A stretch of 12,012 nt of DNA from Methanobacteriota archaeon (GCA_023436175.1 JAEZKE010000043.1:1-12012), one strand, 5' to 3'. Positions 1 to 5,677 are shown, numbered from the stretch's first letter. A program made the numbers and translations. Notes: generated from the letters alone by a model not told the origin.

Positions 1-170
1 ATTGATTTTCCTTCCATTCCCAGGATAAGCTCTAAATTTGCCATGGCCACATCTGCGTCCAGTACTATAGTTTCTTCTCCATAAGTAGATAAAGCTACTC
101 CTAAATTTGCAGTTATTGTTGTTTTTCCCACTCCGCCCTTACCTGAGGCGACGGTTATAACTCTTGTCAT
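1..170 (-). CDS. minD: MinD-type deviant Walker A ATPase (N-terminal part, cut by window edge)
   Basis: The reverse strand from the ATG at 170 encodes 56 complete codons before the left edge. Residues 10-18 read GKGGVGKTT, the deviant Walker A motif with the signature lysine of the ParA/MinD/Mrp superfamily. VLDADVAMANLELILG (37-51 region) is the following switch segment, and its 'DADVAMANLELILG' form is typical of archaeal MinD rather than ParA or NifH. MinD proteins are membrane-cycling ATPases used in positioning systems; archaeal members are not all division-site regulators. A strong AGGAGGT ribosome binding site (176-182) overlaps the TAG stop of the upstream DUF2226-like gene, leaving a 10-base gap, so the two are almost certainly co-transcribed and probably translationally coupled. 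The partner seen here, SepF two genes upstream, favours a division or cell-surface role, but this is inference. The C-terminal membrane-targeting helix cannot be assessed. Confidence 0.88.
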   Translation of the reverse strand, partial: MTRVITVASGKGGVGKTTITANLGVALSTYGEETIVLDADVAMANLELILGMEGKS

Positions 171-180
171 TCGATACCTC

Positions 181-1296
181 CTAGCTAACTTCCACGTTTA
201 TTTTAAAATTGTCTACAATTTCTGGATATCCTCTAAAACTTTTCTTTATCTCTATTTGAGTTATATTAATTATCTGTTTTTTTAAGTTATCAAGATCTTT
301 GGATTCCCCCATGAACCTTGATAAAAATCCTTTACTTTCGTATTCTGTAATTATATTTATGGTTCCTGCCAGTTCGCTTGCATTTTCTAAAAATACCATG
401 ACCTCGGTTCCTTTAATTTTTGGAATACTAAGGATTGATTTTTTAATTTTATTCATAAGTGTTAATTCTATTTTTTCAATATCATCATCGCTTAGAGATC
501 CTCCTTTATAGGATTCTAAGATATTATCAACTTCTTCTTCACCTACATCCTTTAAACCATACTTTTTCATTAGTTCTGCCCGATCAATAGATTCGGCTTC
601 AACTTTTGCAGTTTTAACTTCAATTTTTTCAACTTCAGTTTCTGTATTTACTTCCGGTGAAATGTCTGCATTTTCTGGTTTGATTTCAACTTCTTGTTGG
701 GGTTCTTTAACAGGAGTTGATTTTATTTGAGATATTGATTTAAGTTTATTTCTCACATTTTCAGTATCATCTGAAACTTCTTCTTTTTTAGTTTCAGGTT
801 TCTCTGGTAAAAATGAATCATTTTCTTCTTTAAGTATAAGAGATTCAATAATTTCAGATTTTTCCTCAGGTACAGGAGTTTCAATAATTTCAGGCTTTTC
901 TTCAGGTACAGGAGTTTCAATTTTTTCTTCTTCTAATTTAGCTTTTTTAAGTTCATCAAGCTTATTATCAGCTTTAGATTCAGAATTAATTAAATGTGCT
1001 TTATTTATATCCATGAGGTAATTGATTTGAGAATCTCTAAGATCAAAAACTTCAACTAAGGTACGCCCATCCTCTGTAGCAGATTCAATTTTTTTAATTG
1101 CATCTATCTTTGAATCGGTATCATATGAAGCTGCAACCTGTATACCTTCTTTAAAAAGAATATGTCCTTCTTCAGAACCAGCAGTTATTCGTATAAATCC
1201 ATTGTATTTTTTTGATTTTAGTTCACCTAAAAGTTCATTAAAATTTAATTCATCTGCATAAGAGATCATAGACGGTCTGGTAATTGGTAACTCCAT
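181..1296 (-). CDS. DUF2226-like protein with acidic repeat-containing linker
   Basis: This 371-residue protein has three parts. Residues 1-105 form a compact domain (FNELLGELKSKKYNGFIRI, then GHILFKEG and a helical tail) resembling the DUF2226/DUF4388 group, small domains that in bacteria occur with gliding and polarity GTPase systems. Residues 106-235 are a low-complexity, Glu/Lys/Pro-rich, presumably disordered linker holding a perfect-register 12-residue duplication (IETPVPEEK-P/S-EI, 126-149). Residues 236-371 form a second folded region with helices and a beta-rich end (VMVFLENASELAGTINIITEYESKGFLSRFMG). No signal peptide or membrane segment is visible. The start is supported by AGGGG (1304-1308) seven bases upstream, the same ribosome binding site arrangement as at the sepF gene. 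The stop overlaps the minD ribosome binding site. A scaffold or adaptor for the MinD ATPase is a reasonable guess from coupling alone; no biochemical function is known to me. Confidence 0.8.
   Translation of the reverse strand: MELPITRPSMISYADELNFNELLGELKSKKYNGFIRITAGSEEGHILFKEGIQVAASYDTDSKIDAIKKIESATEDGRTLVEVFDLRDSQINYLMDINKAHLINSESKADNKLDELKKAKLEEEKIETPVPEEKPEIIETPVPEEKSEIIESLILKEENDSFLPEKPETKKEEVSDDTENVRNKLKSISQIKSTPVKEPQQEVEIKPENADISPEVNTETEVEKIEVKTAKVEAESIDRAELMKKYGLKDVGEEEVDNILESYKGGSLSDDDIEKIELTLMNKIKKSILSIPKIKGTEVMVFLENASELAGTINIITEYESKGFLSRFMGESKDLDNLKKQIINITQIEIKKSFRGYPEIVDNFKINVEVS
850..921 (-). repeat. 36-bp in-frame tandem duplication in the linker of the DUF2226-like gene
   Basis: The 20-base string TCAGGTACAGGAGTTTCAAT occurs at 866-885 and again at 902-921, exactly 36 bases apart, and most of the flanking sequence repeats too. 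The product is two adjacent copies of IETPVPEEK(P/S)EI. The multiple-of-three length keeps the frame, and it lies in the charged linker, so copy number probably varies between strains with little effect on folding. Confidence 0.85.
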
Positions 1297-1321
1297 TTTT
1301 ATTCCCCTACATTATAACTTT

Positions 1322-1356
1322 AGATATATTAAATTCAATTGAATTTATGTATATCT
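1322..1356. promoter_or_regulatory. 35-bp near-perfect palindrome upstream of the DUF2226-minD pair
   Basis: The core 1330-1347 is a perfect 18-bp palindrome, TAAATTCAATTGAATTTA. It is flanked by a second pair of matching arms, AGATATA (1322-1328) and TATATCT (1350-1356), with only 1 and 2 unpaired bases between core and outer arms. It lies in the 119-base gap between sepF and the DUF2226-like gene, 26 bases upstream of the latter's start codon, and overlaps AT-rich sequence (minus strand TTTAATATATCT) that could serve as a TATA box. No T-tract follows on the minus strand, so an operator is more likely than a terminator. No regulator is identified. Confidence 0.6.
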
Positions 1357-1415
1357 TTTTTACAGTTATGAATATGTGTGATTTGATGAAATAATCATCA
1401 TGAATTTTCAGCCGG

Positions 1416-1766
1416 TTATTTTTTTAAAAGTTTAATTTCAGGAGGGGTTATAATTACCACGTTGCCTTGTTTACAAAGTAATATAGCTTCTCCACCTACA
1501 GTATCTCGGAATTCTTTTAGTTTCTCTCCAACCTGCTTAGATTCTTCCGGATTATCTTCTATAAAACCCATATCCAATATAATTGGATTTTTTTCTTCAG
1601 TGATCTGTTTTAGAGCATCTTCTATATCAGGAATGCCCTGGGCTTTCATCAGGATTATTTCATAAAAAGAATGTTCAGGAACGATTATAGTCTCTTTTTC
1701 TTCTTCCATTTCTTTCTCTTCTTCTAATCCTAAATTTTTCTTTATATAATCCATGACATCTTTCAT
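1416..1766 (-). CDS. sepF: Cell division protein SepF (archaeal type)
   Basis: SepF binds FtsZ and tethers it to the membrane; in archaea it is the main FtsZ anchor. The 116-residue product has the expected layout: a short N-terminal amphipathic segment (MKDVMDYIKKNLGL, 1-14) that fits a membrane-targeting helix, a Glu/Lys-rich linker (15-27), and the SepF core (about 34-112) with FYEIILMKAQGIPDIEDALKQI, PIILDMGFIEDNPEESKQVGEKLKEF and the closing strand GNVVIITPPEIKLL. The length is close to that of other archaeal SepF proteins, shorter than many bacterial ones. The start is preceded by AGGGG (1774-1778) at seven bases. It lies 48 bases downstream of the DUF1611 gene on the same strand, too close for an obvious separate promoter, so co-transcription is likely. 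ftsZ is not in this window. Confidence 0.87.
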   Translation of the reverse strand: MKDVMDYIKKNLGLEEEKEMEEEKETIIVPEHSFYEIILMKAQGIPDIEDALKQITEEKNPIILDMGFIEDNPEESKQVGEKLKEFRDTVGGEAILLCKQGNVVIITPPEIKLLKK

Positions 1767-1814
1767 TTTAATTCCCCTATACTGATTTTTTCAGGTGGGT
1801 TTAAGGGTGGTGAT

Positions 1815-2867
1815 TTATTTCAGTCCTACATAATCAATAATTACATCGAGTAATCTTGATGCCCCACCATTTTTAATATCCACTGCTGGCAATTTGTATC
1901 TTTCCTCATACTTTAATATATCCTTTTTGTCACTAACGTTCCTCATATTTAGAGAAATGCCGACAACTTTAGTAGGTTCTACTGCTTCTATTGCTTTTAC
2001 TTCGTATTCTATTCCTCTTGGCTCTCTAAATGGATGGTTAGGCCTATGACAGACCACAACGGCATCAGACCTTGAGCCTATCAGTATTGCGGCTGAAAGT
2101 CCCCTTGGATGTGGATTTCCATCCTCTGTTAGGCTGGATTGTCCTTCTACAAAGATAATATCTGGGTTTTTTTCTTCTTCTATGTATTTCATAGTGCCCA
2201 TGACAGCTGCAGCAACATCCATAACTGAAAGGCTCCCTGCCCGGAAGTTAAGGTCTGCTGGACTTTCAAGTCCCATTTCATCAGTTGAAATCACAGCTGC
2301 ATTTAAACCTTTTTCCTGTGCTGTTTTTCCAAGAATTCTTGTAGTTGTCCGTTTACCACATTCTTGGGAGGTACCGCCTACAAAAACAACAGGTACTTTA
2401 GGTTTATATGTAATTTTTGGCAGCACTTCGGTACACTGGGAAGGGGCTGTTCCAAATATTTTATTAATAACATCTAAGCGAGAACTAATTTCTTTTATAG
2501 TCACTCCCTTTGATTCAGCGAATTTTAAAAGAGATTTATTCTCTAAAAGGGATAATGATCTAAAGGATGTTATAACATTCAGTCCATTATCTATAGCCTG
2601 AACTGCATATTTAAGTGCAGCTCCTTCAGCGCCAATTGGAAGCATTATTGCAACACTCTTAGCACCTGTTTTTTCAATAAGTTCATTTAAATTTGAAGAT
2701 ATCACATTACCGCAAAATTTCATTCCCTGTTTTTTAATACTATCATCAACAAAGCCGACAGTTTCTATCCCTTCGAAATTGGCGAATTTTTCACCTCCAC
2801 CGCCGCATCCGATTACTATAAATGGGTTAAGCTTTTGAAGTTCTTTTACAGAAGTTATGTCATACAA
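1815..2867 (-). CDS. DUF1611 family P-loop protein with N-terminal Rossmann-like domain
   Basis: This 350-residue protein combines an N-terminal nucleotide-binding-like part (FIVIGCGGGGEKFAN, 16-30, then VGFVDDS and VAIMLPIG) with a C-terminal P-loop domain. The latter contains VVFVGGTSQECGKRTTT (160-176), a Walker A-like loop, EGQSSL (241-246) and VVCHRPNHPF (271-280). This is the pattern of the DUF1611 family. A bacterial branch (DgcN) acts in D-amino-acid catabolism, but the archaeal members have no assigned reaction that I know of, and transfer of that role would be unsafe. It is full length with no membrane segment. Translation starts at TTG (2867), supported by GGAG (2875-2878) seven bases upstream; the nearby ATG at 2863 is in another frame and hits a stop after one further codon. 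It heads the minus-strand block leading into sepF and is divergent from the hairpin array and roadblock gene. Confidence 0.82.
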   Translation of the reverse strand: MYDITSVKELQKLNPFIVIGCGGGGEKFANFEGIETVGFVDDSIKKQGMKFCGNVISSNLNELIEKTGAKSVAIMLPIGAEGAALKYAVQAIDNGLNVITSFRSLSLLENKSLLKFAESKGVTIKEISSRLDVINKIFGTAPSQCTEVLPKITYKPKVPVVFVGGTSQECGKRTTTRILGKTAQEKGLNAAVISTDEMGLESPADLNFRAGSLSVMDVAAAVMGTMKYIEEEKNPDIIFVEGQSSLTEDGNPHPRGLSAAILIGSRSDAVVVCHRPNHPFREPRGIEYEVKAIEAVEPTKVVGISLNMRNVSDKKDILKYEERYKLPAVDIKNGGASRLLDVIIDYVGLK

Positions 2868-2990
2868 ATAATCACTCCATTATCATTTAGTTGGAATAAG
2901 TGAGTTTACATTATCTATTTATTTAATAAATATTAAACCAAGTTATATACTTTAAGATATATAATTTATGTATCTATATTCAATCTATTG
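2868..2990. promoter_or_regulatory. AT-rich divergent promoter region (DUF1611 leftward; hairpin array/roadblock rightward)
   Basis: This stretch is AT-rich, lacks the hairpin modules and holds TATA-like motifs on both strands. Rightward, AGATATATAATTTA (2955-2968) is a plausible box A. A start about 25 bases downstream would fall near 2986, just before the first GGAGGTT of the array at 2992. Leftward, the minus-strand reading of 2936-2953 (AAAGTATATAACTTGG) is a plausible TATA box for the DUF1611 gene; other AT-rich options lie closer to its start. No start site is proven. Confidence 0.4.
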
Positions 2991-3011
2991 TGGAGGTTGA
3001 GAAAAATCTGC

Positions 3012-3151
3012 GATTTTTCGAACATTTGGAAATCGAAGCTTACAAATCTTTGATTTGTAACCCAAAAATTCTTTGAATTTTTGAGGGATTTCCGATGTCC
3101 CAAACGCTTTGCGTTTGAGGACCCCAAAAATGAAATTTTTGGAGGTTGAAG
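3012..3151 (+). repeat. Hairpin cassette A (about 140 bp)
   Basis: First of two matching cassettes. Shared anchors are GAACATT (3020), ATGTCCC (3095), CAAAAATG (3125) and GGAGGTT (3141). Between the first two anchors, an outer stem GGAAATC/GATTTCC (3028-3034/3087-3093) encloses two 9-bp hairpins with TTT loops, giving a three-way-junction-like fold. The stem at 3101-3117 and the GAA-loop hairpin at 3124-3142 complete it. In the last two hairpins a single unpaired A interrupts the 3' arm (3118 and 3143) before pairing resumes with the preceding linker. Confidence 0.65.
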
Positions 3152-3209
3152 AAAAATGTTGTCAAATCAGAGATTTGACACAGCAAACATGCCGTGTTTG
3201 CATGCCGCG

Positions 3210-3352
3210 CATTTTTCTGAACATTCGAAAATCCGCGATTTTCGATGCTCACAAAACTGAGTTTTTGTGGCAGCAAAAAACTTTGTTTTTTGCATGTCCC
3301 GAACACTTGTGTTCGACGACCACAAAAATGCAAAGGATTTTTTGGAGGTTCT
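3210..3352 (+). repeat. Hairpin cassette B (about 143 bp), counterpart of cassette A
   Basis: The same anchors as cassette A recur in order: GAACATT (3219), ATGTCCC (3294), CAAAAATG (3323) and GGAGGTT (3344). The first two are 75 bases apart in both cassettes. The intervening stems are unrelated in sequence (for example TCGAAAATC/GATTTTCGA at 3225-3245 and GCAAAAAAC/GTTTTTTGC at 3273-3293), yet each is self-complementary. Here the first stem closes on itself, whereas in cassette A the equivalent arms enclose two hairpins. Confidence 0.6.
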
Positions 3353-3373
3353 CAAAAATCCTTAGGATTTTGG

Positions 3374-3473
3374 AACCCCAAAATTTTCAATTTTGGAGGT
3401 TGAAGAAAACATTCAGTTTTCTGAACCCCAAAATTTTCAATTTTGGAGGTTGAAGAAAACCTAAGGTTTTCTG
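3374..3473 (+). repeat. Two 50-bp tandem repeats differing only in one loop
   Basis: 3374-3423 and 3424-3473 are identical except for five bases: ATTCA at 3411-3415 versus CTAAG at 3461-3465. Each unit carries one CCAAAATT-TTC-AATTTTGG hairpin flanked by pairing AACC/GGTT, and one AGAAAAC/GTTTTCT hairpin. The changed bases are the loop of the second hairpin; in the second unit they add one C-G pair to the stem and leave a three-base loop. A partial third unit begins at 3474 with AACCCC. Confidence 0.95.
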
Positions 3474-3475
3474 AA

Positions 3476-3500
3476 CCCCAATTATGGAAATAATTGGAGG
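3476..3500 (+). promoter_or_regulatory. Ribosome binding site of the roadblock gene buried in the last array hairpin
   Basis: CCAATTAT (3478-3485) pairs with ATAATTGG (3490-3497) around a GGAA loop of the GNRA type, and CC (3476-3477) pairs with GG (3499-3500) past an unpaired A at 3498. The 3' arm contains GGAGG (3496-3500), six bases upstream of the ATG at 3507. The ribosome binding site is therefore base-paired in the folded leader, which could limit translation until the hairpin opens. This fold is read from complementarity and not measured. Confidence 0.6.
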
Positions 3501-3506
3501 CATAGT

Positions 3507-3854
3507 ATGATAGGAAGAGTACTTAAGGACTTAGGCAGGATCAATGGGGTAAACGGATCTTTAGTAGTAGGAAAAGATGGACTAATTATTGAAAGCGAAG
3601 TTCCTGGAGATATAGATTCAGAACTTGTGGCAGCTATGTCATCAGCAGTTTTTGGTACCGCCGAAAGATCTGCTGAAGAAATGAAACATGAACCTTTACA
3701 ACAGGTTATGATAGAAGGACAGTTAGGTAAAACCTTGATGATAGACGCTGGTGAAGGAATCTTGGTTGTTATTACAGATGTAGATATAAATCTAGGTCTA
3801 ATCAGGATTGAAATGAGAAGAAGCGCAGAGCGTGTAGTTGATCTTCTTACATAA
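3507..3854 (+). CDS. Roadblock/LC7 domain protein (MglB-like)
   Basis: This 115-residue protein is a single roadblock/LC7 domain: an N-terminal helix (MIGRVLKDLGRINGVNGSL), a strand pair VVGKDGLIIES (21-30), a long helix DSELVAAMSSAVFGTAERSAEEM (37-59), a second strand pair VMIEGQLGKTLMIDAGEGILVVIT (67-90), and a C-terminal helix after a glycine turn (NLGLIRIEMRRSAERVVDLL). In bacteria and archaea such domains dimerise and regulate small Ras-like GTPases, MglB with MglA being the model; no GTPase gene lies in this window. The ATG is preceded by GGAGG at six bases, but that site sits in a hairpin ending the array. A gap of 124 bases separates it from the next gene. DUF4388-type proteins often occur with roadblock proteins in bacteria, so a link to the divergent minus-strand block is possible but speculative. 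Confidence 0.88.
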   Translation: MIGRVLKDLGRINGVNGSLVVGKDGLIIESEVPGDIDSELVAAMSSAVFGTAERSAEEMKHEPLQQVMIEGQLGKTLMIDAGEGILVVITDVDINLGLIRIEMRRSAERVVDLLT

Positions 3855-3909
3855 TACTGTAAACTGGTATCCCCCCATTAAAGTGTTTGACTACATTGGA
3901 TAATAATAT

Positions 3910-3927
3910 TTAATATAACAATATTAA
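3910..3927. promoter_or_regulatory. Inverted repeat TTAATAT-AACA-ATATTAA before the kinase gene
   Basis: Perfect 7-bp arms (3910-3916 and 3921-3927) surround a four-base spacer. They sit just upstream of a TATA-like stretch (CATATTTATT, about 3929-3938) in the gap before the TTG start at 3979. A start about 25 bases past that TATA would leave a short leader holding GGAG at 3967-3970. The region is very AT-rich, so chance symmetry is possible. Confidence 0.35.
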
Positions 3928-3978
3928 CATATTTATTCTAAATTCTTTGTATTTTTATATTAACATGGAGATGATCAG

Positions 3979-4923
3979 TTGAGAAAACCCTATGTTATTT
4001 TAATAGGAAGTGCTTCTGGAATTGGAAAATCCACTATAGCATCAGAATTGGCTAAGATATTGGGAATTAAGCACTTAATTGAGTCCGATTTTATACGAGA
4101 AATAGTTAGGGGTGTAATTGGGCCTGAATTTGCCCCCGCACTTCACAAATCATCTTTCGATGCGTATGTAACAATACGAGACAAGGAAAGATATAAGACT
4201 AATGCAGCTTTAATAAATGCAGGATTTCAAGAACATGCTTCGTTTGTTATTCCTGCAATTGAAAAGGTTATAAAACGGGCTGTAGATGATTTTGATGATG
4301 TTGTAATTGAAGGAGTGCATCTTGTACCTGGTTTCGTTAACATCGATCAATTCATGGATGACGCAGATATTCATTTTTTTGTACTTAATGCTGATGAAGA
4401 GGTCCATAAAGAGCGATTCGTAAAAAGGGCCATGAAGATAAAACGTGGCGGTAAACATTTAGAATATTTCAAAGAAAACAGGATAATCAATGATTATTTA
4501 GCAGAACAAGCAGATGAACATGGAGTTCCTGTTATTTATAATGATGAAATTGAGACTACTGTTAAAGTAATGCTCACCCACATAAGGCAAATTTGTAAAA
4601 CTATTAAACTGAAACACAGAGTAGATAATATAGAGGACGAAACCAGCACTGTATTAAAATATGGTGGTAGAATGGAGGATATATCCTACTTTATACATGG
4701 TTTTACCGAGCCATTGCGGAGAAGAATCAATGTTTATGATCCAAAAGAAGCAGAACGCTTTTTTAAGTCATTAGAAAGAAATAAAAAGCGGAAAGAAGAT
4801 TTAGAAAATATTTATGCGCTCTCAGGCAACGTTCATAGCCATAAATTATGCGCTCCTGATGAAGAGAGTTTGAATAAAATGATAAAAGAGTTGGATGAAA
4901 AAGGATATTTAGTTAAAGAATAA
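3979..4923 (+). CDS. P-loop kinase, probable 2-phosphoglycerate kinase
   Basis: The probable reaction is ATP-dependent phosphorylation of 2-phosphoglycerate to 2,3-diphosphoglycerate, the first step to cyclic 2,3-diphosphoglycerate, a solute and phosphate store of Methanobacteriales. The 314-residue product begins with a strand and Walker A, ILIGSASGIGKST (7-19), then LIESDFIREIVRGVIGPEFAPALHKSSFDAY (33-63), VVIEGVHLVPGF (108-119) as the Walker B-like segment, and a basic lid region HKERFVKRAMKIKRGGKHLEYF (143-164). The C-terminal third (about 255-314) is helical. No N-terminal ATP-cone domain is present, though some 2-phosphoglycerate kinases carry one. The TTG start at 3979 is supported by GGAG (3967-3970) at eight bases; the ATG at 3971 runs into TGA after two further codons. 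A different small-molecule kinase of the same fold cannot be excluded. The ZPR1 gene follows 100 bases later on the same strand. Confidence 0.65.
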   Translation: MRKPYVILIGSASGIGKSTIASELAKILGIKHLIESDFIREIVRGVIGPEFAPALHKSSFDAYVTIRDKERYKTNAALINAGFQEHASFVIPAIEKVIKRAVDDFDDVVIEGVHLVPGFVNIDQFMDDADIHFFVLNADEEVHKERFVKRAMKIKRGGKHLEYFKENRIINDYLAEQADEHGVPVIYNDEIETTVKVMLTHIRQICKTIKLKHRVDNIEDETSTVLKYGGRMEDISYFIHGFTEPLRRRINVYDPKEAERFFKSLERNKKRKEDLENIYALSGNVHSHKLCAPDEESLNKMIKELDEKGYLVKE

Positions 4924-5023
4924 TATTTTTAATTAATATAATCAGTAATACCAATTAAATTTAACAACTATTTTTTTTATTAAACCCGCAATTTTGAGCA
5001 TTAACTTATAAGGAGAGACTATT

Positions 5024-5590
5024 TTGAATGAGATGAAAATTGATTGTCCAGTCTGTGAATGTAAAAATTCAATGATAGTTATAACAAAAACAGAAAATAT
5101 TCCATATTTTGGGGAGATAATGGAATCAACAGCCAAGTGTCACGATTGTGGATACAAACATTCAGATATAATGTGCCTTGAACAAAAAGAACCTGTGAGA
5201 TATGAGCTAAAGGTGGCTAAATCTAATTTAAATGCAAGGGTTATCAGATCTCAATCAGCTACAATCAGTATACCGGAATTAGGCTTAAAAGTAGAGCCCG
5301 GTCCAAGATCACAAGGTTATGTCTCAAATATAGAAGGTGTACTCACCAGATTCCATGATGCAGTTATAACTGCTATGAATCTTGTTGAAGACCAACAATC
5401 TAAAGAAAATGCATCTAATATCTTAAAAGAACTTGAAAAAGTTAAAACTGGGGAAAATACTGTCACAGTGATAATCGAAGATCCATTTGGACACAGTATA
5501 ATAATTCATGAAGATGCCTTAAAAAGAAAATTAAGTTTGGAAGAAATAAAGGACTTAAAAACAGGTTTTACAGTATTTGAAAATGAATAA
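5024..5590 (+). CDS. Archaeal ZPR1-type zinc finger protein
   Basis: The product has 188 residues and a single ZPR1 module, half of the duplicated eukaryotic ZPR1. The zinc site is built from CPVC (8-11) and CHDC (39-42), separated by the characteristic NIPYFGEIMESTAKC stretch and followed by GYKHSD. The rest (about 55-188) is the beta-rich ZPR1 partner domain, including RVIRSQSATISIPELGLKVEPGPRSQGYVSNIEGVL and VIIEDPFGHSII. Eukaryotic ZPR1 binds and chaperones elongation factor eEF1A; an analogous role with archaeal EF-1A is an extrapolation. The start is TTG at 5024, with AGGAGAG (5011-5017) placed correctly; the in-frame ATG at 5033 would cut three residues and leave a long spacing. No membrane or signal sequence is visible. 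A T-rich tract (about 4971-4980) before it may end the upstream kinase transcript. Confidence 0.88.
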   Translation: MNEMKIDCPVCECKNSMIVITKTENIPYFGEIMESTAKCHDCGYKHSDIMCLEQKEPVRYELKVAKSNLNARVIRSQSATISIPELGLKVEPGPRSQGYVSNIEGVLTRFHDAVITAMNLVEDQQSKENASNILKELEKVKTGENTVTVIIEDPFGHSIIIHEDALKRKLSLEEIKDLKTGFTVFENE

Positions 5591-5654
5591 CTCAATTTAT
5601 TTTTTAGAGGATATACATATAAAAATTAAGATATGTCATGACTATTTTTGAATT

Positions 5655-5677
5655 AGTTATTTATTTTTCTTTTTTAT
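5655..5677 (+). terminator. T-rich probable terminator after the ZPR1 gene
   Basis: A run dominated by T (5655-5677) lies about 65 bases beyond the ZPR1 stop codon. Archaeal RNA polymerase terminates at such non-template T-tracts without needing a hairpin. A shorter T-run at 5599-5605 could also serve. The call is based on composition only. Confidence 0.35.

Larger units (their letters stand above)
2991..3506 (+). repeat. Dense array of about 18 short hairpins joined by GGAGGTT/AACCCC linkers
   Basis: Almost every base belongs to a short inverted repeat. Clear stems (left arm/right arm) are 3001-3008/3012-3019, 3040-3048/3052-3060, 3063-3071/3075-3083, 3101-3107/3111-3117, 3124-3131/3135-3142, 3160-3168/3172-3180, 3183-3189/3195-3201, 3225-3233/3237-3245, 3250-3256/3263-3269, 3273-3281/3285-3293, 3300-3305/3310-3315, 3355-3361/3365-3371, 3378-3385/3389-3396, 3404-3410/3416-3422, 3428-3435/3439-3446, 3454-3461/3465-3472 and 3478-3485/3490-3497, plus a weaker one at 3323-3344. 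Most loops are three bases. Longer stems enclose pairs of hairpins: 3028-3034/3087-3093 and 3150-3158/3210-3218. GGAGGTT recurs at 2992, 3141, 3344, 3395 and 3445, and GGAGG at 3496. The stems differ from each other in sequence. The open frames crossing this stretch are by-products of the repeats and are not called as genes. Confidence 0.9.

Noticed and set aside
2182..2601. 139-codon plus-strand frame opposite the DUF1611 gene
   Set aside because: It is a shadow of a well-conserved gene on the other strand and has no family features or ribosome binding site.
3040..3453. Open reading frames of 62-114 codons on both strands across the hairpin array, and a short frame from the ATG at 3156 after a GGAGG
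   Set aside because: They consist of repeated palindrome codons, are rich in Phe/Lys/Cys without any recognisable domain, exist on both strands at once, and lie wholly inside the repeats.
2991..3506. CRISPR array
   Set aside because: There are no constant-length direct repeats with unique spacers of equal size and no cas genes; the only direct repeats are the 50-bp pair, and the rest are hairpins of differing sequence.
2991..3506. Insertion sequence or MITE
   Set aside because: No transposase, no terminal inverted repeats bounding the whole stretch and no target duplication could be seen; a mobile palindromic element remains possible but unproven.
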